A stretch of 53,728 bases of DNA from JBDIBB01 sp039812685. GTDB lineage: Bacteria > Acidobacteriota > Vicinamibacteria > Vicinamibacterales > JAFNAJ01. The stretch spans positions 1 through 53,728 of the forward strand of contig JBDIBB010000008.1 of NCBI GenBank assembly GCA_039812685.1, in the 5' to 3' direction. The position numbers and the translations under genes are program-made. Numbering within the stretch: position 1 is the first letter of the stretch; every line of letters begins with the position of its first letter. Of the stretch, positions 14,764 to 23,999 are shown piece after piece. Under the pieces are notes generated by a model. It was not told where the DNA came from, did not search any database, and saw nothing but the letters and a program-made list of their open reading frames with translations.

Positions 14764-16704
14764 TCAGCGGCCGGCCGCGACGAACCGTTCCGTGATGGTG
14801 AAACGCTCCATCGTCATGGCGTCGGTGGGGCAGCGCACCGCGCAGAGACCGCAGCGGATGCACCGCTCGTCGTCCTTGATCATCGCCGACAGCGGCAGGC
14901 CCTGGCCGTCGGCGGCCGTGGCCAGCGCCGCGCGCTCCTCGGCCGGCAGTTCGAGCTGGTCGAACGGGACCAGGGCGAGGCAGTGCTCGGGACAGACGTC
15001 CACGCAGCGGTTGCAGAGCACGCACTTCTCGGGGTCGTAGATTGTCTGCACGTGGCAGACCAGGCAGCGGGCCCCCTGCTGGCGCGCCGCCTCGGCGTCG
15101 TAGCCCGTCTCCACTTCGGCGATGCCCGTACGGCGGCCGAGATCGAGGGTGGGCGGCGGTTCGCGATCGAGGATCTCGAAGCCCGCGATCATCCGGTAGT
15201 GCGGCGTGGGGATCTTCTCGATCTCGAGCGTCGACTCGAGCTGTGCCGACTCGGGTGACAGCAGCTGGTGGATGGAGCGGGCCGCGCGCTTGCCGTTGGC
15301 GATCGCCTCGATCAGGTTGCGCGGGCCGAAGGCGACGTCGCCGCCGGCGAACACGCCGGGGGCGCTGGTGGCGAGCGTGGCCGCGTCGACCCGGATCGTG
15401 CCGCCCGGGGTGAGCGCCACGCCGTCCTCGGGCCGCAGGAACGCCAGGTCGGGCTTCTGGCCGATGGCGAGCACGCAGGCGTCGGCCTCGAGGCGCTCGA
15501 CGTCGGTGTCGTCGTAGCGTGGCGCGAAGCGGCCGTGCTCGTCGAAGACCGACAGCACGCGCCGCAGTTCGATGGCCTCCAGCTGGCGGCTGCCGAGGAA
15601 GCGCATCGGGCCGCGCCGCGTGATGAAGCGGATGCCTTCGCGGCGCGCCTCGTCGAATTCCTCGTGACCCTGCGCCGACCGCAGCACGGGCATCTCGTCG
15701 AAGGTCTCGAGCGAGACGATCGACACCTCGGAGGCCCCGCCGCGCAGCGCCGCCCGCGCCGAATCGAACGCCTCCTTCACCCGCGCGTCGGTCTCGCTGG
15801 CGAGGTCGCGCTCGAGCGCGGCGACGTCGGCCTCGCGCGAGAGCCGCAGCGCCGTGCGCGCCGCGTCGAAGGCGACGAAGCCGCCGCCGATCACCACCAC
15901 GCGGCGCCCGAGGTCCACGCGGTAGCCGCGGTTCACGTTCAGCAGGTAGTCGACGGCCTTCACCACCCCGTCGAGCTCGACGCCGGGCACCTGGAGATCG
16001 CGCCCCGCCGAGACGCCAATCGAGAGGAACACGGCCTCGAAGCCGTCGCGCCGCAGCTCGGGCAGGCCGAATTCCGGCGTGAGCGGGGTCCCCAGGCGCA
16101 GCGTGACGCCGAGGGCGAGGATCTTGTCGATTTCGGCGCGAATCAACGTGCGCGGGAGGCGGTATTCGGGGATGCCGAAGCGCATCATGCCGCCAGGCTC
16201 ACCCGCACCCTCGAACACGGTGACCGCGTAGCCGCGCAGCGCGAGGTCGTGCGCCGCCGACAGGCCGGCCGGACCCGCGCCGATGACCGCAACCTTGCGG
16301 CCCGACGCCGCCACCTTGCCCGCGCGCGGATACACGGTGATGGGCAGGTGGTCGACGTACCGATTGCCCTCGGCGATGCCGCGCTCGCGCAGCACGTCCT
16401 GGGTGTCGGGGTGCACCGATTCGACCCCGTACTTCTCGGTGACGAAGCGTTTGAGCGCGCGGATGGCCACCGGCGCGTCGATCGAGCCCCGGCGGCACGC
16501 GTCCTCGCACGGGGCGGCACAGACGCGGCCGCACACCGACGCGAACGGGTTGGGCGCGCGGGCGACGAGATAGGCCTCTTCGTCGCGGCCCTCCGCAATG
16601 AGCTGCACGTAGCGCCCCGCATCGGTCGTCACGGGGCAGCCAACCTGGCACTTGACCTGAGCCTTCCAGTCCTCCAGGACGGGAAGACGAACTGCTATGG
16701 GCAT
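14764..16704 (-). CDS. FAD-dependent pyridine-nucleotide oxidoreductase with N- and C-terminal Fe-S domains
   Basis: 646 residues, first gene of the nos operon, with ribosome site AGGAAAGGGG. The N-terminal region has six cysteines (C19, C23, C58, C62, C66, C70), the 4Fe-4S domain found in GltD, NfnB and dihydropyrimidine dehydrogenase. The middle has two Rossmann motifs (VAVIGAGPAGLSAAHDLA for FAD and VVVIGGGFVAFDAART for NAD(P)H) plus GVFAGGDVAFGP. The C-terminal 110 residues hold Cys-rich ferredoxin-type sites: CVLCNRCVDVCP and CIRCGLCAVRCP. It may feed or sense the redox state of the Rieske/b complex with NAD(P)H or ferredoxin electrons. Enzyme class is secure; partner and direction are inference. 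Confidence 0.82.
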   Translation of the reverse strand: MPIAVRLPVLEDWKAQVKCQVGCPVTTDAGRYVQLIAEGRDEEAYLVARAPNPFASVCGRVCAAPCEDACRRGSIDAPVAIRALKRFVTEKYGVESVHPDTQDVLRERGIAEGNRYVDHLPITVYPRAGKVAASGRKVAVIGAGPAGLSAAHDLALRGYAVTVFEGAGEPGGMMRFGIPEYRLPRTLIRAEIDKILALGVTLRLGTPLTPEFGLPELRRDGFEAVFLSIGVSAGRDLQVPGVELDGVVKAVDYLLNVNRGYRVDLGRRVVVIGGGFVAFDAARTALRLSREADVAALERDLASETDARVKEAFDSARAALRGGASEVSIVSLETFDEMPVLRSAQGHEEFDEARREGIRFITRRGPMRFLGSRQLEAIELRRVLSVFDEHGRFAPRYDDTDVERLEADACVLAIGQKPDLAFLRPEDGVALTPGGTIRVDAATLATSAPGVFAGGDVAFGPRNLIEAIANGKRAARSIHQLLSPESAQLESTLEIEKIPTPHYRMIAGFEILDREPPPTLDLGRRTGIAEVETGYDAEAARQQGARCLVCHVQTIYDPEKCVLCNRCVDVCPEHCLALVPFDQLELPAEERAALATAADGQGLPLSAMIKDDERCIRCGLCAVRCPTDAMTMERFTITERFVAAGR

Positions 16705-17188
16705 GGGGCGAACCCCTTTCCTGTTGTCGTCGCTGTCATACGACCAGACGTGGCGGAGTGTGCGGCAGCAGGGGGCACGCCGGTATGATCGATGTCATAT
16801 CGGCCCGGCCTGCTGGCCGGCCCCGCTCGATGGCGCGAGCGGCGCCACGCCGTCCTGTCGCCGTGTTCCTCTGTCGAAGCGCGCGGGGGCCCGCATCGCG
16901 GTCCCTCCGAGGGCGGCCGCGATGCCACTCGCGCCCGGCAAGTATACCCGCTGGGTCGGCCAGCGCAGCCGATCGCGCGCCGGCGCCCCTCCGGAAGGTG
17001 TCAGAAGACCGTCATCGGCTTGCAATCGGCCGTCGCCGGCACCCGCGGCGGCATGCGGGACCGCGCCGCGCCTGGGACCGGCGACGCCAGCGAGAGCCGC
17101 TTCGCTCCAGCCACGGCCCCTCCAGGGCACCACGTCCCGCGCCCCCTGCGCCGCCTTCCGGTGTGAGACGGGCGGCAACCCACGACGA
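16705..17188. other. 484-base intergenic region upstream of the nos operon
   Basis: It separates the nos operon start from the end of the SulP gene, which is transcribed in the same direction. I see no coding sequence with family resemblance. It holds the nos ribosome site, a short AT-richer patch with the TATGA palindrome (16784-16799), and a GC-rich remainder. The nos promoter must be here or overlap the SulP 3' end. Confidence 0.5.
16734..16799 (-). promoter_or_regulatory. Repeated TGTCATA motifs and palindrome TATGA-N6-TCATA before the nos operon
   Basis: TATGATCGATGTCATA (16784-16799) is a dyad of TATGA with a 6-base spacer, 80 bases before the start codon. A second half-site TGTCATA lies at 16734-16740, repeating 16793-16799 exactly at 59-base distance. 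This could be the binding site of a nitrosative-stress or anaerobic regulator. It does not match the FNR/DNR consensus TTGAT-N4-ATCAA well. Confidence 0.35.
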
Positions 17189-18934
17189 TCAGCTGTAGCG
17201 CGCCGTCTCCACCGCCTCGAGCGGGTACTCGCGCGCGAAGATCTCGTGCGCCCGGTGGATGGCGGCCTCCACGTGCGGCAGCAGGTTCTCGCTTCCGATC
17301 ACCGCCGCGAGCCCGGCCTTCTCGAGCACTGCGGCCGGCTGCCGGCGCGCGCCGCACACCAGCAGGTGTCGTCCCGACGCCTGCAGCTTGCGGGCCACTT
17401 CCTCGATCGCCTGCACGCCGGTCGCGTCGATCGCCGTCATGTTCCGCAGGCGCAGGACGACGATGGGCGGCAGGCGCGGCAGGGCGTGCAGCACCTGGTC
17501 GAGCTTGTCGGTGGTGCCGAAGAGAAACGGCCCGTGGATGCGGTAGATCGCCACGTAGTCGGGGATGTCCTTGTCCTGCAGCACGTGCGGCCGCGACTGC
17601 TCCACGTACCCTTCGGTCACCAGTTCCACGGTCGTCGTGTCGGCCACGCGCCGGATGAAGAGCAGCGCCGCCAGGATCATCCCGATCTCGACGGCGACCG
17701 TGAGGTCGGCGAACACGGTCAGCGCGAAGGTCACCAGCCACACGAGGATGTCGGTCCTGGTCAGCCGCAGCAGGGCGGGGATCTCGCTCCACTCGCCCAT
17801 GTTCCAGGCGACGACGAAGAGGATGGCCGCCAGCACGGCCAGCGGCACGCGTTCGGCCAGTGGCGCCGCCACGAGCAGCACCGCCAGCAGCACCAGCGCG
17901 TGGACCATCCCGGCGACGGGCGTGCGCGCCCCCGACCGGATGTTGGTGGCCGTGCGCGCGATGGCGCCGGTGGCCGGCAGGCCGCCGAACATCGGCGAGA
18001 CGAAGTTGGCCACGCCCTGCGCCATCAACTCCACGTTCGGGTTGTGCCGGTCGCCGGTCATCCTGTCGGAGACCACCGCCGAGAGCAGCGACTCGATGGC
18101 GCCAAGCAGCGCCACGGTGAAGGCGGGCGACACGAGCCCGAGCATCAGGTCGGGGCGGAACGTGGGGATGTGCAGCGAGGGCAGGCCGGCGGGAATGCCG
18201 CCGAAGCGCGACCCGACGGTCTCCACGTCGAGGCCGGTGACCCACACCGCCACGGTGCCCAGCACGAGCGCGACCACGGTGCCTGGCACGCGGGTGGCGC
18301 GGCGGGCGACGAACACGATCGCGGCCAGCGTGGCCACGGCCACCGCCGTCGCGGCCGGCGACCAGGTGCCCGCATGCCGCGCCAGCGTCTCCAGGCGCGG
18401 CAGGAACTCGCCCGGCACCTCGGCCACCCGCAGCCCGAAGAAGTCCTTGATCTGCGTGCTCGCGATCAGCACGGCGATGCCGTTGGTGAAGCCGATGACC
18501 ACCGGGCGCGGGATGAACCGCACCGCCGTCCCCATGCCGGAGGCGCCGAGCGCCACCAGCAGCACGCCGGCCATCATCGTGCACATGAACAGGCCGTCCA
18601 CGCCGTGCGTGGCGACGATGCCCGACACGACGACGACGAAGGCGCCGGTGGGGCCGCCCACCTGGCAGCGGGAGCCGCCGAGCAGCGAGATCAGGAACCC
18701 GGTGAAGATGGCGCAGTAGATCCCGGCCTGCGGCGGCAGCCCGGACGAGATGGCGAAGGCCATCGCCAGCGGCAGCGCGACCAGGCCGACGGTGAGCCCC
18801 GCGACCAGATCGGCGGCCAGCGTCGCGAACGTATAGGTCGGCAGCGCCAGCAGCGACTTGGGCGCCCAGGGGCCGAGGGTGTCAATCAGGCGGGTGAGGG
18901 GCGAAACGGACGGCGCTGCTGAGACGGTGGACAT
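17189..18934 (-). CDS. SulP/SLC26-family anion transporter with STAS domain
   Basis: 581 residues from the ATG at 18934 (a GTG at 18946 is possible). The membrane part shows the family motifs AADLVAGLTVGLVALPLAMA and GGPTGAFVVVVSGIV, ten or more helices, and GLPATGAIARTATNIRSGA. The cytoplasmic C-terminus is a STAS domain (VVLRLRNMTAIDATGVQAIE). Family members carry sulfate, bicarbonate, chloride or C4-dicarboxylates; the substrate cannot be told from sequence. It is divergent from terC and probably monocistronic. Confidence 0.9.
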   Translation of the reverse strand: MSTVSAAPSVSPLTRLIDTLGPWAPKSLLALPTYTFATLAADLVAGLTVGLVALPLAMAFAISSGLPPQAGIYCAIFTGFLISLLGGSRCQVGGPTGAFVVVVSGIVATHGVDGLFMCTMMAGVLLVALGASGMGTAVRFIPRPVVIGFTNGIAVLIASTQIKDFFGLRVAEVPGEFLPRLETLARHAGTWSPAATAVAVATLAAIVFVARRATRVPGTVVALVLGTVAVWVTGLDVETVGSRFGGIPAGLPSLHIPTFRPDLMLGLVSPAFTVALLGAIESLLSAVVSDRMTGDRHNPNVELMAQGVANFVSPMFGGLPATGAIARTATNIRSGARTPVAGMVHALVLLAVLLVAAPLAERVPLAVLAAILFVVAWNMGEWSEIPALLRLTRTDILVWLVTFALTVFADLTVAVEIGMILAALLFIRRVADTTTVELVTEGYVEQSRPHVLQDKDIPDYVAIYRIHGPFLFGTTDKLDQVLHALPRLPPIVVLRLRNMTAIDATGVQAIEEVARKLQASGRHLLVCGARRQPAAVLEKAGLAAVIGSENLLPHVEAAIHRAHEIFAREYPLEAVETARYS

Positions 18935-19101
18935 CGTGCGCCGCACTGGCGCGAGTGGCGCCCCAGCGGCCGGTGACCGGATTATAGTGGCCCGGCCCCG
19001 GGCGCGGGGCGCCTTTCATGGAGTCGAGGCGCCCGGAAGGCGTCAGGATAGAATCTTCAGCCTCCTGCCGAGACCTGGCGGCCCGTGGAGGAATCTGACG
19101 C

Positions 19102-19941
19102 ATGCCCGATTTCCTGCTGTCCATGCTGCCTCCGCTGGTGGCGCTCGCCTCGCCCGAAGGGGCGGCCGTCGCCCTCGCCTCCCACGGTCTCTTCAGCGTC
19201 CAGAGCGCCATCGCGCTGGCGACGCTGACGGCGCTCGAGATCGTGCTGGGCATCGACAACATCGTCTTCATCGCGATCCTGTCGGGCCGGCTGCCGCACG
19301 CCCAGCAGGCACCGGCGCGCCGCCTCGGCATCGCGGCGGCCGTCGTCACGCGCGTCCTGCTGCTGCTCTCGATCTCCTGGGTGATGGGCCTGACGAGGCC
19401 CTTCACGTCGGTCCTGGGTTACAGCATCAGCGGCAAGCAGGCGATCCTGGCCCTCGGCGGACTGTTCCTGATCGCGAAGGCGACCCACGAGATCCACGAC
19501 AACCTCGAGGGCGGCGGGCACGCCGCCGGCGCGGGGCGGGCCGCGGCCACGGTCGGCGCCGTCGTCGCGCAGATCATGCTGCTCGACGTGGTGTTCTCGC
19601 TCGATTCCGTGATCACCGCCGTCGGCATGGCGCAGCACGTTCCAGTGATGGTGGCGGCCATCCTGCTGGCGGCGGGCGTGATGATCGTGTTCGCCGACCC
19701 GGTGAGTGACTTCGTGCACCGCCATCCGACGATGAAGATGCTGGCGCTGGCGTTCCTGATCCTGATTGGCGTGATGCTGGTGGTGGAGGCGTCGGGCGGG
19801 CACATCGACCGCGGATACATCTACTTCGCGATGGCCTTCTCGCTGGCTGTCGAGCTGCTGAACATGCGCGCCAGGCGCCGGCTGGACGTGGCACCGGTGG
19901 AGCTGCGCCGGCTGAGGCTGCCGGCAGGAGGGCAGACGTGA
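19102..19941 (+). CDS. TerC-family membrane protein
   Basis: 279 residues, about seven membrane helices. The two Asp-containing family motifs are intact: VLGIDNIVFIAILSGRLP near the N-terminus and DVVFSLDSVITAVGMAQH in the middle. TerC proteins are linked to tellurite resistance, manganese export and metallation of exported proteins. A GGAGG site precedes the ATG by about ten bases. It overlaps the next gene by 4 bp (GTGA), so the two are likely translated together. The 155-base gap before it shows no clear promoter. Confidence 0.9.
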   Translation: MPDFLLSMLPPLVALASPEGAAVALASHGLFSVQSAIALATLTALEIVLGIDNIVFIAILSGRLPHAQQAPARRLGIAAAVVTRVLLLLSISWVMGLTRPFTSVLGYSISGKQAILALGGLFLIAKATHEIHDNLEGGGHAAGAGRAAATVGAVVAQIMLLDVVFSLDSVITAVGMAQHVPVMVAAILLAAGVMIVFADPVSDFVHRHPTMKMLALAFLILIGVMLVVEASGGHIDRGYIYFAMAFSLAVELLNMRARRRLDVAPVELRRLRLPAGGQT

Positions 19942-20369
19942 GCAGGAAGCCGCAGACCTGCGCGAACCACGCGCACCATCCGCGCCTGTGGACGGCAGGG
20001 CTTCTCGGGTGGGTGGTGGCCGTCTTCGCCTACGGCGGCACCTGGTTCTTCGGCCGTCCGTGGCGGACGGCTGCCGAGATGGGTCTGCTCCTGGCGGTCA
20101 CCTCGGCGCTGCTCATCGGCCGCGTCTACGTCACGGCGCTGCAGGACCGCATCATTCGTGCCGAGATGCGCGCGCGGTGCGGCGCGCTGCTGCCGCCGGC
20201 CGGGATGGCGCTGTTCGGCGAGCTGACGATGAAGCAGATCGTGGCGCTGCGCTTCGCGTCCGACGCGGAGCTGCCGGCGCTGCTCGAGCGTGCGGCGCGG
20301 GAACGGCTGGCCCCCGACACCATCAAGCGCGCGGTGCGCGACTGGGTGCCCGATTACGATCGGACGTGA
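19938..20369 (+). CDS. DUF6526-family small membrane protein
   Basis: 143 residues, GTG start inside the terC stop. After a short His/Asn-rich N-terminus (CANHAHHPRLW) come two membrane helices (LLGWVVAVFAYGGTWFF and MGLLLAVTSALLIGRVYV). Then follows a cytoplasmic part: LQDRIIRAEMRARC, the family-typical LTMKQIVALRFASDAELPAL, and ERLAPDTIKRAV. Function of DUF6526 is unknown. Its 3' end overlaps the converging glycosyltransferase gene by 47 bp. Confidence 0.75.
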   Translation: MSRKPQTCANHAHHPRLWTAGLLGWVVAVFAYGGTWFFGRPWRTAAEMGLLLAVTSALLIGRVYVTALQDRIIRAEMRARCGALLPPAGMALFGELTMKQIVALRFASDAELPALLERAARERLAPDTIKRAVRDWVPDYDRT

Positions 20370-21459
20370 CGGGGCGGCTGACGGCGGCCTCCCGCAGCAC
20401 CTCGAGCGTCTGCCGCGCTGCCTCGTGCCACGAGAAGCGCGCCGCGTGCGCCAGCCCCGCCTCGACGCGCGTCCGGCGGACGGCCGCATCGTCGATCACG
20501 ATCCACGCGGCCTCGGCCACCTCGCGCCAGTCGCCGCCATCCACCTGCACCGCCGCGCCGCCGCACACCTCGTCGAGCGAGGATCCGCGGCTGCACACCA
20601 CGGGGCAGCCGCAGGCCATCGCCTCGAGCGGCGGCAGGCCGAAGCCTTCGTAGGCGCTCGGAAACAGCAGGCACGCCGCACCGGTGTAGAGCGCCCGCAG
20701 CCGCGCATCCTCGACGTAGCCCAGGCGCACCGAGCCCTCGGGATCGGCGGCCGGCCGCGCGCCGCCCTCGCCGACGATGGCCAGTTGCAGCGTGGTGTCG
20801 CGTTGCCTGAGCCACTGGAAGGCCGCGGCGGCCACGTCGAACCGCTTGTGGGCCGCGCGATCGCCCATCGACAGCACGTACCGGTGCAGGCCGTACTGCG
20901 CCCGCACGGCCTCCACCTCGCCGGCGTCCGCCGGCCGGAACCGCGACGACACGCCCTCGCCGATGATCGCGGCGCGGGCCGCGGCGCCGGGGACCACGGC
21001 GTCGAGGTCCCGCCGTGTGCACTGGCTCACGCAGATCACGCGCGCCGCCCTCGTGACGGCGCGCGCCAGCACGTGCCGGGCGAGCGCCACCCTGGCGGCG
21101 CCGAACTCGTGCGGGAACCTGAAGTGGATGAGGTCGTGCACCGTGACGACGAAGGGCTGCGGCGCCCACCAGGGCACGGCGTAGTGCGGGTAGTGGCACA
21201 CGTCCGCCCCCGCGCGCCGCATGGCGCGCCCGCCCAGCAGTTGCTCGCGCGGGGAGTAGAGGGCCGCGGGGAAGGACCGCCACGAGGCGCCGAGCCGCGC
21301 GGCCTCGGCTGGCGGACCGCCCACCAGGTGCAGCGTCACCTCGGGCGCCAGCTCGCGCAGGTGCCGGTAGAGTTCCGACTGGTAGCGCCCCAGGCCGGTG
21401 CGGCCCCAGCGGCGCGCGTCGAGCGCGATCGACAGCGGCGGCGACACGGTGACGCTCAT
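20323..21459 (-). CDS. GT4-family glycosyltransferase
   Basis: 378 residues in two Rossmann-like halves. The N-terminal acceptor half begins LSIALDARRWGRTGLGRYQSE and contains VTVHDLIHFRFP. The C-terminal donor half has VLSMGDRAAHKRFD (K/R phosphate-binding region), LRLGYVEDARLRALYTGA-like text and the E-x7-E motif in AYEGFGLPPLEAMACGCPVV. The GT4 fold uses nucleotide-sugar donors with retention; sugar and acceptor are unknown. No other polysaccharide genes are adjacent. The C-terminal tail (from VTSDRNRA) is encoded over the converging DUF6526 gene and may be dispensable. Confidence 0.87.
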   Translation of the reverse strand: MSVTVSPPLSIALDARRWGRTGLGRYQSELYRHLRELAPEVTLHLVGGPPAEAARLGASWRSFPAALYSPREQLLGGRAMRRAGADVCHYPHYAVPWWAPQPFVVTVHDLIHFRFPHEFGAARVALARHVLARAVTRAARVICVSQCTRRDLDAVVPGAAARAAIIGEGVSSRFRPADAGEVEAVRAQYGLHRYVLSMGDRAAHKRFDVAAAAFQWLRQRDTTLQLAIVGEGGARPAADPEGSVRLGYVEDARLRALYTGAACLLFPSAYEGFGLPPLEAMACGCPVVCSRGSSLDEVCGGAAVQVDGGDWREVAEAAWIVIDDAAVRRTRVEAGLAHAARFSWHEAARQTLEVLREAAVSRPVTSDRNRAPSRAPRA

Positions 21460-21510
21460 CGGACCTGAACACAGCAGACGGGCGCCACCGTGATCATCGG
21501 CCAGTTCGCC

Positions 21511-23622
21511 TCAGCGTGTCCCGCTCGTGGACGTGCCCGCCTTGCCCAGCAGTTCGTCGACCAGCGGCGCCGCGTCGTACACCTTGCGCAGCGCCTCGAT
21601 GATGCCGCGGGAGTCGACCGACACCGCGCGGCTCACCCCGCCGTCGTAGACGTAGTAGCCCGGCAGCATCTGGATGTTGCCATCGAAGACCAGGCCGACG
21701 ATCTCCGCCTTCCGGTTGATCACCGGCGATCCGCTGTTGCCGCCGACGATGTCGTTGGTGGTGACGAGGTTCAGCGCAATCCGCGGGTCGAGCGCCGCCC
21801 GGCGGTCGAGCCAGCGCCGTGGCAGGTCGTACGGCGGCTTGCCGCCGAACTGGCGTTCGCGCACGTAGAGGCCCGCGAAGTCGGTGAAGGGCGCGACGGC
21901 GCGGCCGTCTTCCTGGTAGCCCTTCACCGTGCCGAACGACAGCCGCAGCGTGCCGGTCCCGTCCGGGTAGGCGCCGGTGCCCTGCGTGGCGAACACGGCC
22001 TGCGCGATGCGCGCGTAGGCGTCGCGCTCGACGCTCGACACGCGGTCCTCCACCTGCCGGCGAACCTCGCGGCTGCGCGCGTCGATGGCGCGGGCGAGCG
22101 CGATCATCGGGTCGGTGGATGCGGCGACGGCCGCCCTGCCGCCGTCCACGAGCGCCCTGCGGGCGGCGACGTCGGCCAGCGCCGTGCCGCCGACGAGTTC
22201 TGCCGCCCGCGCCTCCGGCGTGCGACCGCCGAGCACCTGCGTCACGATGGGATGGTTCGGGCCGAGCTCTTCCACCATGGAGGCCAGCGAGTCGGCCAGC
22301 TTGGCCCGTTCGGCGTCAGGGTAGATCGGGGACGGCGAGTAGAGCTGGCGCTCGAAGGACGCCAGCCGCGCCTCGGTGTACTCGGGCAGGCGATCCGCGT
22401 TCGGCTTCTCCCGCTCGTCGACGAAGCGGACGATGCTCCGGGCGATGGTGAAGAGGCGGGTGTCGAGGCCCTGCGCCCCTTCGAGGAACGACTGATCGAC
22501 GCGCAGGTCGCGGGCGGCGCGCTGCGCGGCCGCTACTTCGTCCCATGCCGCGGCGAACCTCGCGCTGAGCTTCGCATCGGCGCCCACGGCCGCGCGCAGC
22601 GTCGTCTCCTGCCGCTGCTTGACGGTCATCAGGGCCGGATCGCCCAGGCCCTTCAGTTGCCCCCGCATCGACTTCAGGCTGTTCTCGATGCCGAAGATCT
22701 CGGAGCGCACCTGGCGCGCCTGCTCGGTGCCGAGCGCGCCGTACCGGTTGCGCGCCGCGAGCATCCGCTCGAGGCGCGCGATGGTGGCGGGCAGGCTGAT
22801 GTCGCGCACGTACTCGAGGTGCGCCACCGTGTAGAGCCGCTGCGTGCCGCCGGGATGGCCCGAGGTGAAGACCAGTTCGCCGTCGCTGGCGCCCGCCGGC
22901 GACCACTTCAGGTAGTGAGCGACCTTCGCGGGCCGGTCGTCCTCGTAGACCCGGAACAGCGTGATGTCGAGGTCGTAGCGCGGGTAGGTGAAGTTGTCGG
23001 GGTCGCCGCCGAAGAACGCGATGGCGTTCTCGGGGGCGAACACCAGACGTACGTCGGTGTACTTCTTGTAGCGGTAGAGGTGGTAGAGGCCACCCTGGTA
23101 GAGCGTGACCACGTCGCTGCGCAGGCCCGTGGCGTCGGTGGAGGCCTTCTCGATCTGCGCGATCGCGGCGCGGCGCGCCGCAAACGCCTCGGCGTGCGAC
23201 ATGCCGTCGCTCACGGCGGCATTGACCTGCGCGGTGACGTCCTCGAGGCTCTGCAGGACGTTGAGCTCCATGGCCGGCACCTTGAGTTCGTCGGCGCGGG
23301 TCCTGGCGTAGAAGCCGTCCCTGATCAGGTCGCGTTCCGGCGTGCTCAGCTGCTGGATGGCGCCGCGGCCGACGTGATGGTTGGTGAGGACGAGGCCATC
23401 GGGCGAGACGAACGAGCCCGAGGCGCCGCCGAAGCGGACCGAGGCGAGCTGCACGTGCCGCAGCCAGTCGTCGCCGATCGCGAACCCGTGGGTCTTCTCG
23501 ATGACGGCGCGAGGGACGGCGTTGAAGGGCCAGAAGCCCTCGTCGGCGTGCAGGGCCGCCCCGGCGGCCACGCACGCCAGCAGCGCGGCGCCGGCCAGGC
23601 GGACGCGAGTGCGTGAGGTCAT
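21511..23622 (-). CDS. S46-family serine peptidase (dipeptidyl-peptidase 7/11-like)
   Basis: 703 residues, GGGAGGAG ribosome site, Sec signal peptide ending about ALHADEG. The chymotrypsin-like halves are split by a helical insert, as in DPP7/DPP11. Catalytic residues can be seen: His in DGLVLTNHHVGRG, Asp in FTYPRYDLDITLFRVY and Ser in DIVGGNSGSPVINRKAE. These periplasmic enzymes release dipeptides from oligopeptides and serve peptide-based nutrition in Bacteroidota and Acidobacteria. Length fits the family (about 700-720). It stands alone, convergent to nothing, with tRNA-His just upstream. Confidence 0.93.
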   Translation of the reverse strand: MTSRTRVRLAGAALLACVAAGAALHADEGFWPFNAVPRAVIEKTHGFAIGDDWLRHVQLASVRFGGASGSFVSPDGLVLTNHHVGRGAIQQLSTPERDLIRDGFYARTRADELKVPAMELNVLQSLEDVTAQVNAAVSDGMSHAEAFAARRAAIAQIEKASTDATGLRSDVVTLYQGGLYHLYRYKKYTDVRLVFAPENAIAFFGGDPDNFTYPRYDLDITLFRVYEDDRPAKVAHYLKWSPAGASDGELVFTSGHPGGTQRLYTVAHLEYVRDISLPATIARLERMLAARNRYGALGTEQARQVRSEIFGIENSLKSMRGQLKGLGDPALMTVKQRQETTLRAAVGADAKLSARFAAAWDEVAAAQRAARDLRVDQSFLEGAQGLDTRLFTIARSIVRFVDEREKPNADRLPEYTEARLASFERQLYSPSPIYPDAERAKLADSLASMVEELGPNHPIVTQVLGGRTPEARAAELVGGTALADVAARRALVDGGRAAVAASTDPMIALARAIDARSREVRRQVEDRVSSVERDAYARIAQAVFATQGTGAYPDGTGTLRLSFGTVKGYQEDGRAVAPFTDFAGLYVRERQFGGKPPYDLPRRWLDRRAALDPRIALNLVTTNDIVGGNSGSPVINRKAEIVGLVFDGNIQMLPGYYVYDGGVSRAVSVDSRGIIEALRKVYDAAPLVDELLGKAGTSTSGTR

Positions 23623-23671
23623 GGAACTCCTCCCGGCAGGAAAGGAAAGAGGACTGGAAGATGACAGCGAG

Positions 23672-23747
23672 TGGGGTGGATGACGGGGTTCGAACCCGCG
23701 ACTTCCGGAGCCACAGTCCGGCGCTCTACCGCTGAGCTACACCCACC
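23672..23747 (-). tRNA. tRNA-His (anticodon GTG)
   Basis: On the minus strand: acceptor GTGGGTG/CATCCAC (one G-U), D-arm GCTCAGCGGTAGAGC, anticodon stem CCGGA/TCCGG with loop CTGTGGC (anticodon GTG), T-arm with GGTTCGAACCC. The G at -1 (23747) and C73 typical of tRNA-His and an encoded CCA (23672-23674) are present. Confidence 0.96.
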
Positions 23748-23999
23748 ACATGGCAGGCCCCGCGCCGGGACGCGCGGGTGCTCAAGGATAGCATCGCCGC
23801 CGCACGACGTAAACGTCGGTACGCCGCCGCGCGTATGGAGTTCGCATCATCGATCAGGCCGGTCGAGGGGCATCGGCGATCTTCCGGGGCGCGGTCGTTC
23901 GTGGATCCCGGAGGCACTGCTTCCGCACCGATGGGTCGGAACGGGCGCTGGCAGTCGCTGTAGTAAGCTGGCCGTTCCGGATTCAATCGAGGTTCGCCG

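Noticed and set aside
15040..15065. CLVCH in the flavoprotein as a haem c site.
   Set aside because: It lies among ferredoxin-type cysteines in a cytoplasmic-type protein with no export signal; more likely an Fe-S ligand.
16784..16799. FNR/DNR-type site before the nos operon.
   Set aside because: The dyad TATGA-N6-TCATA does not fit TTGAT-N4-ATCAA, so I only report it as an unassigned palindrome.
16795..17178. Possible 127-codon minus-strand gene in the nos upstream region.
   Set aside because: No family resemblance, Ala/Gly/Arg-rich composition, and it covers the candidate regulatory palindrome.
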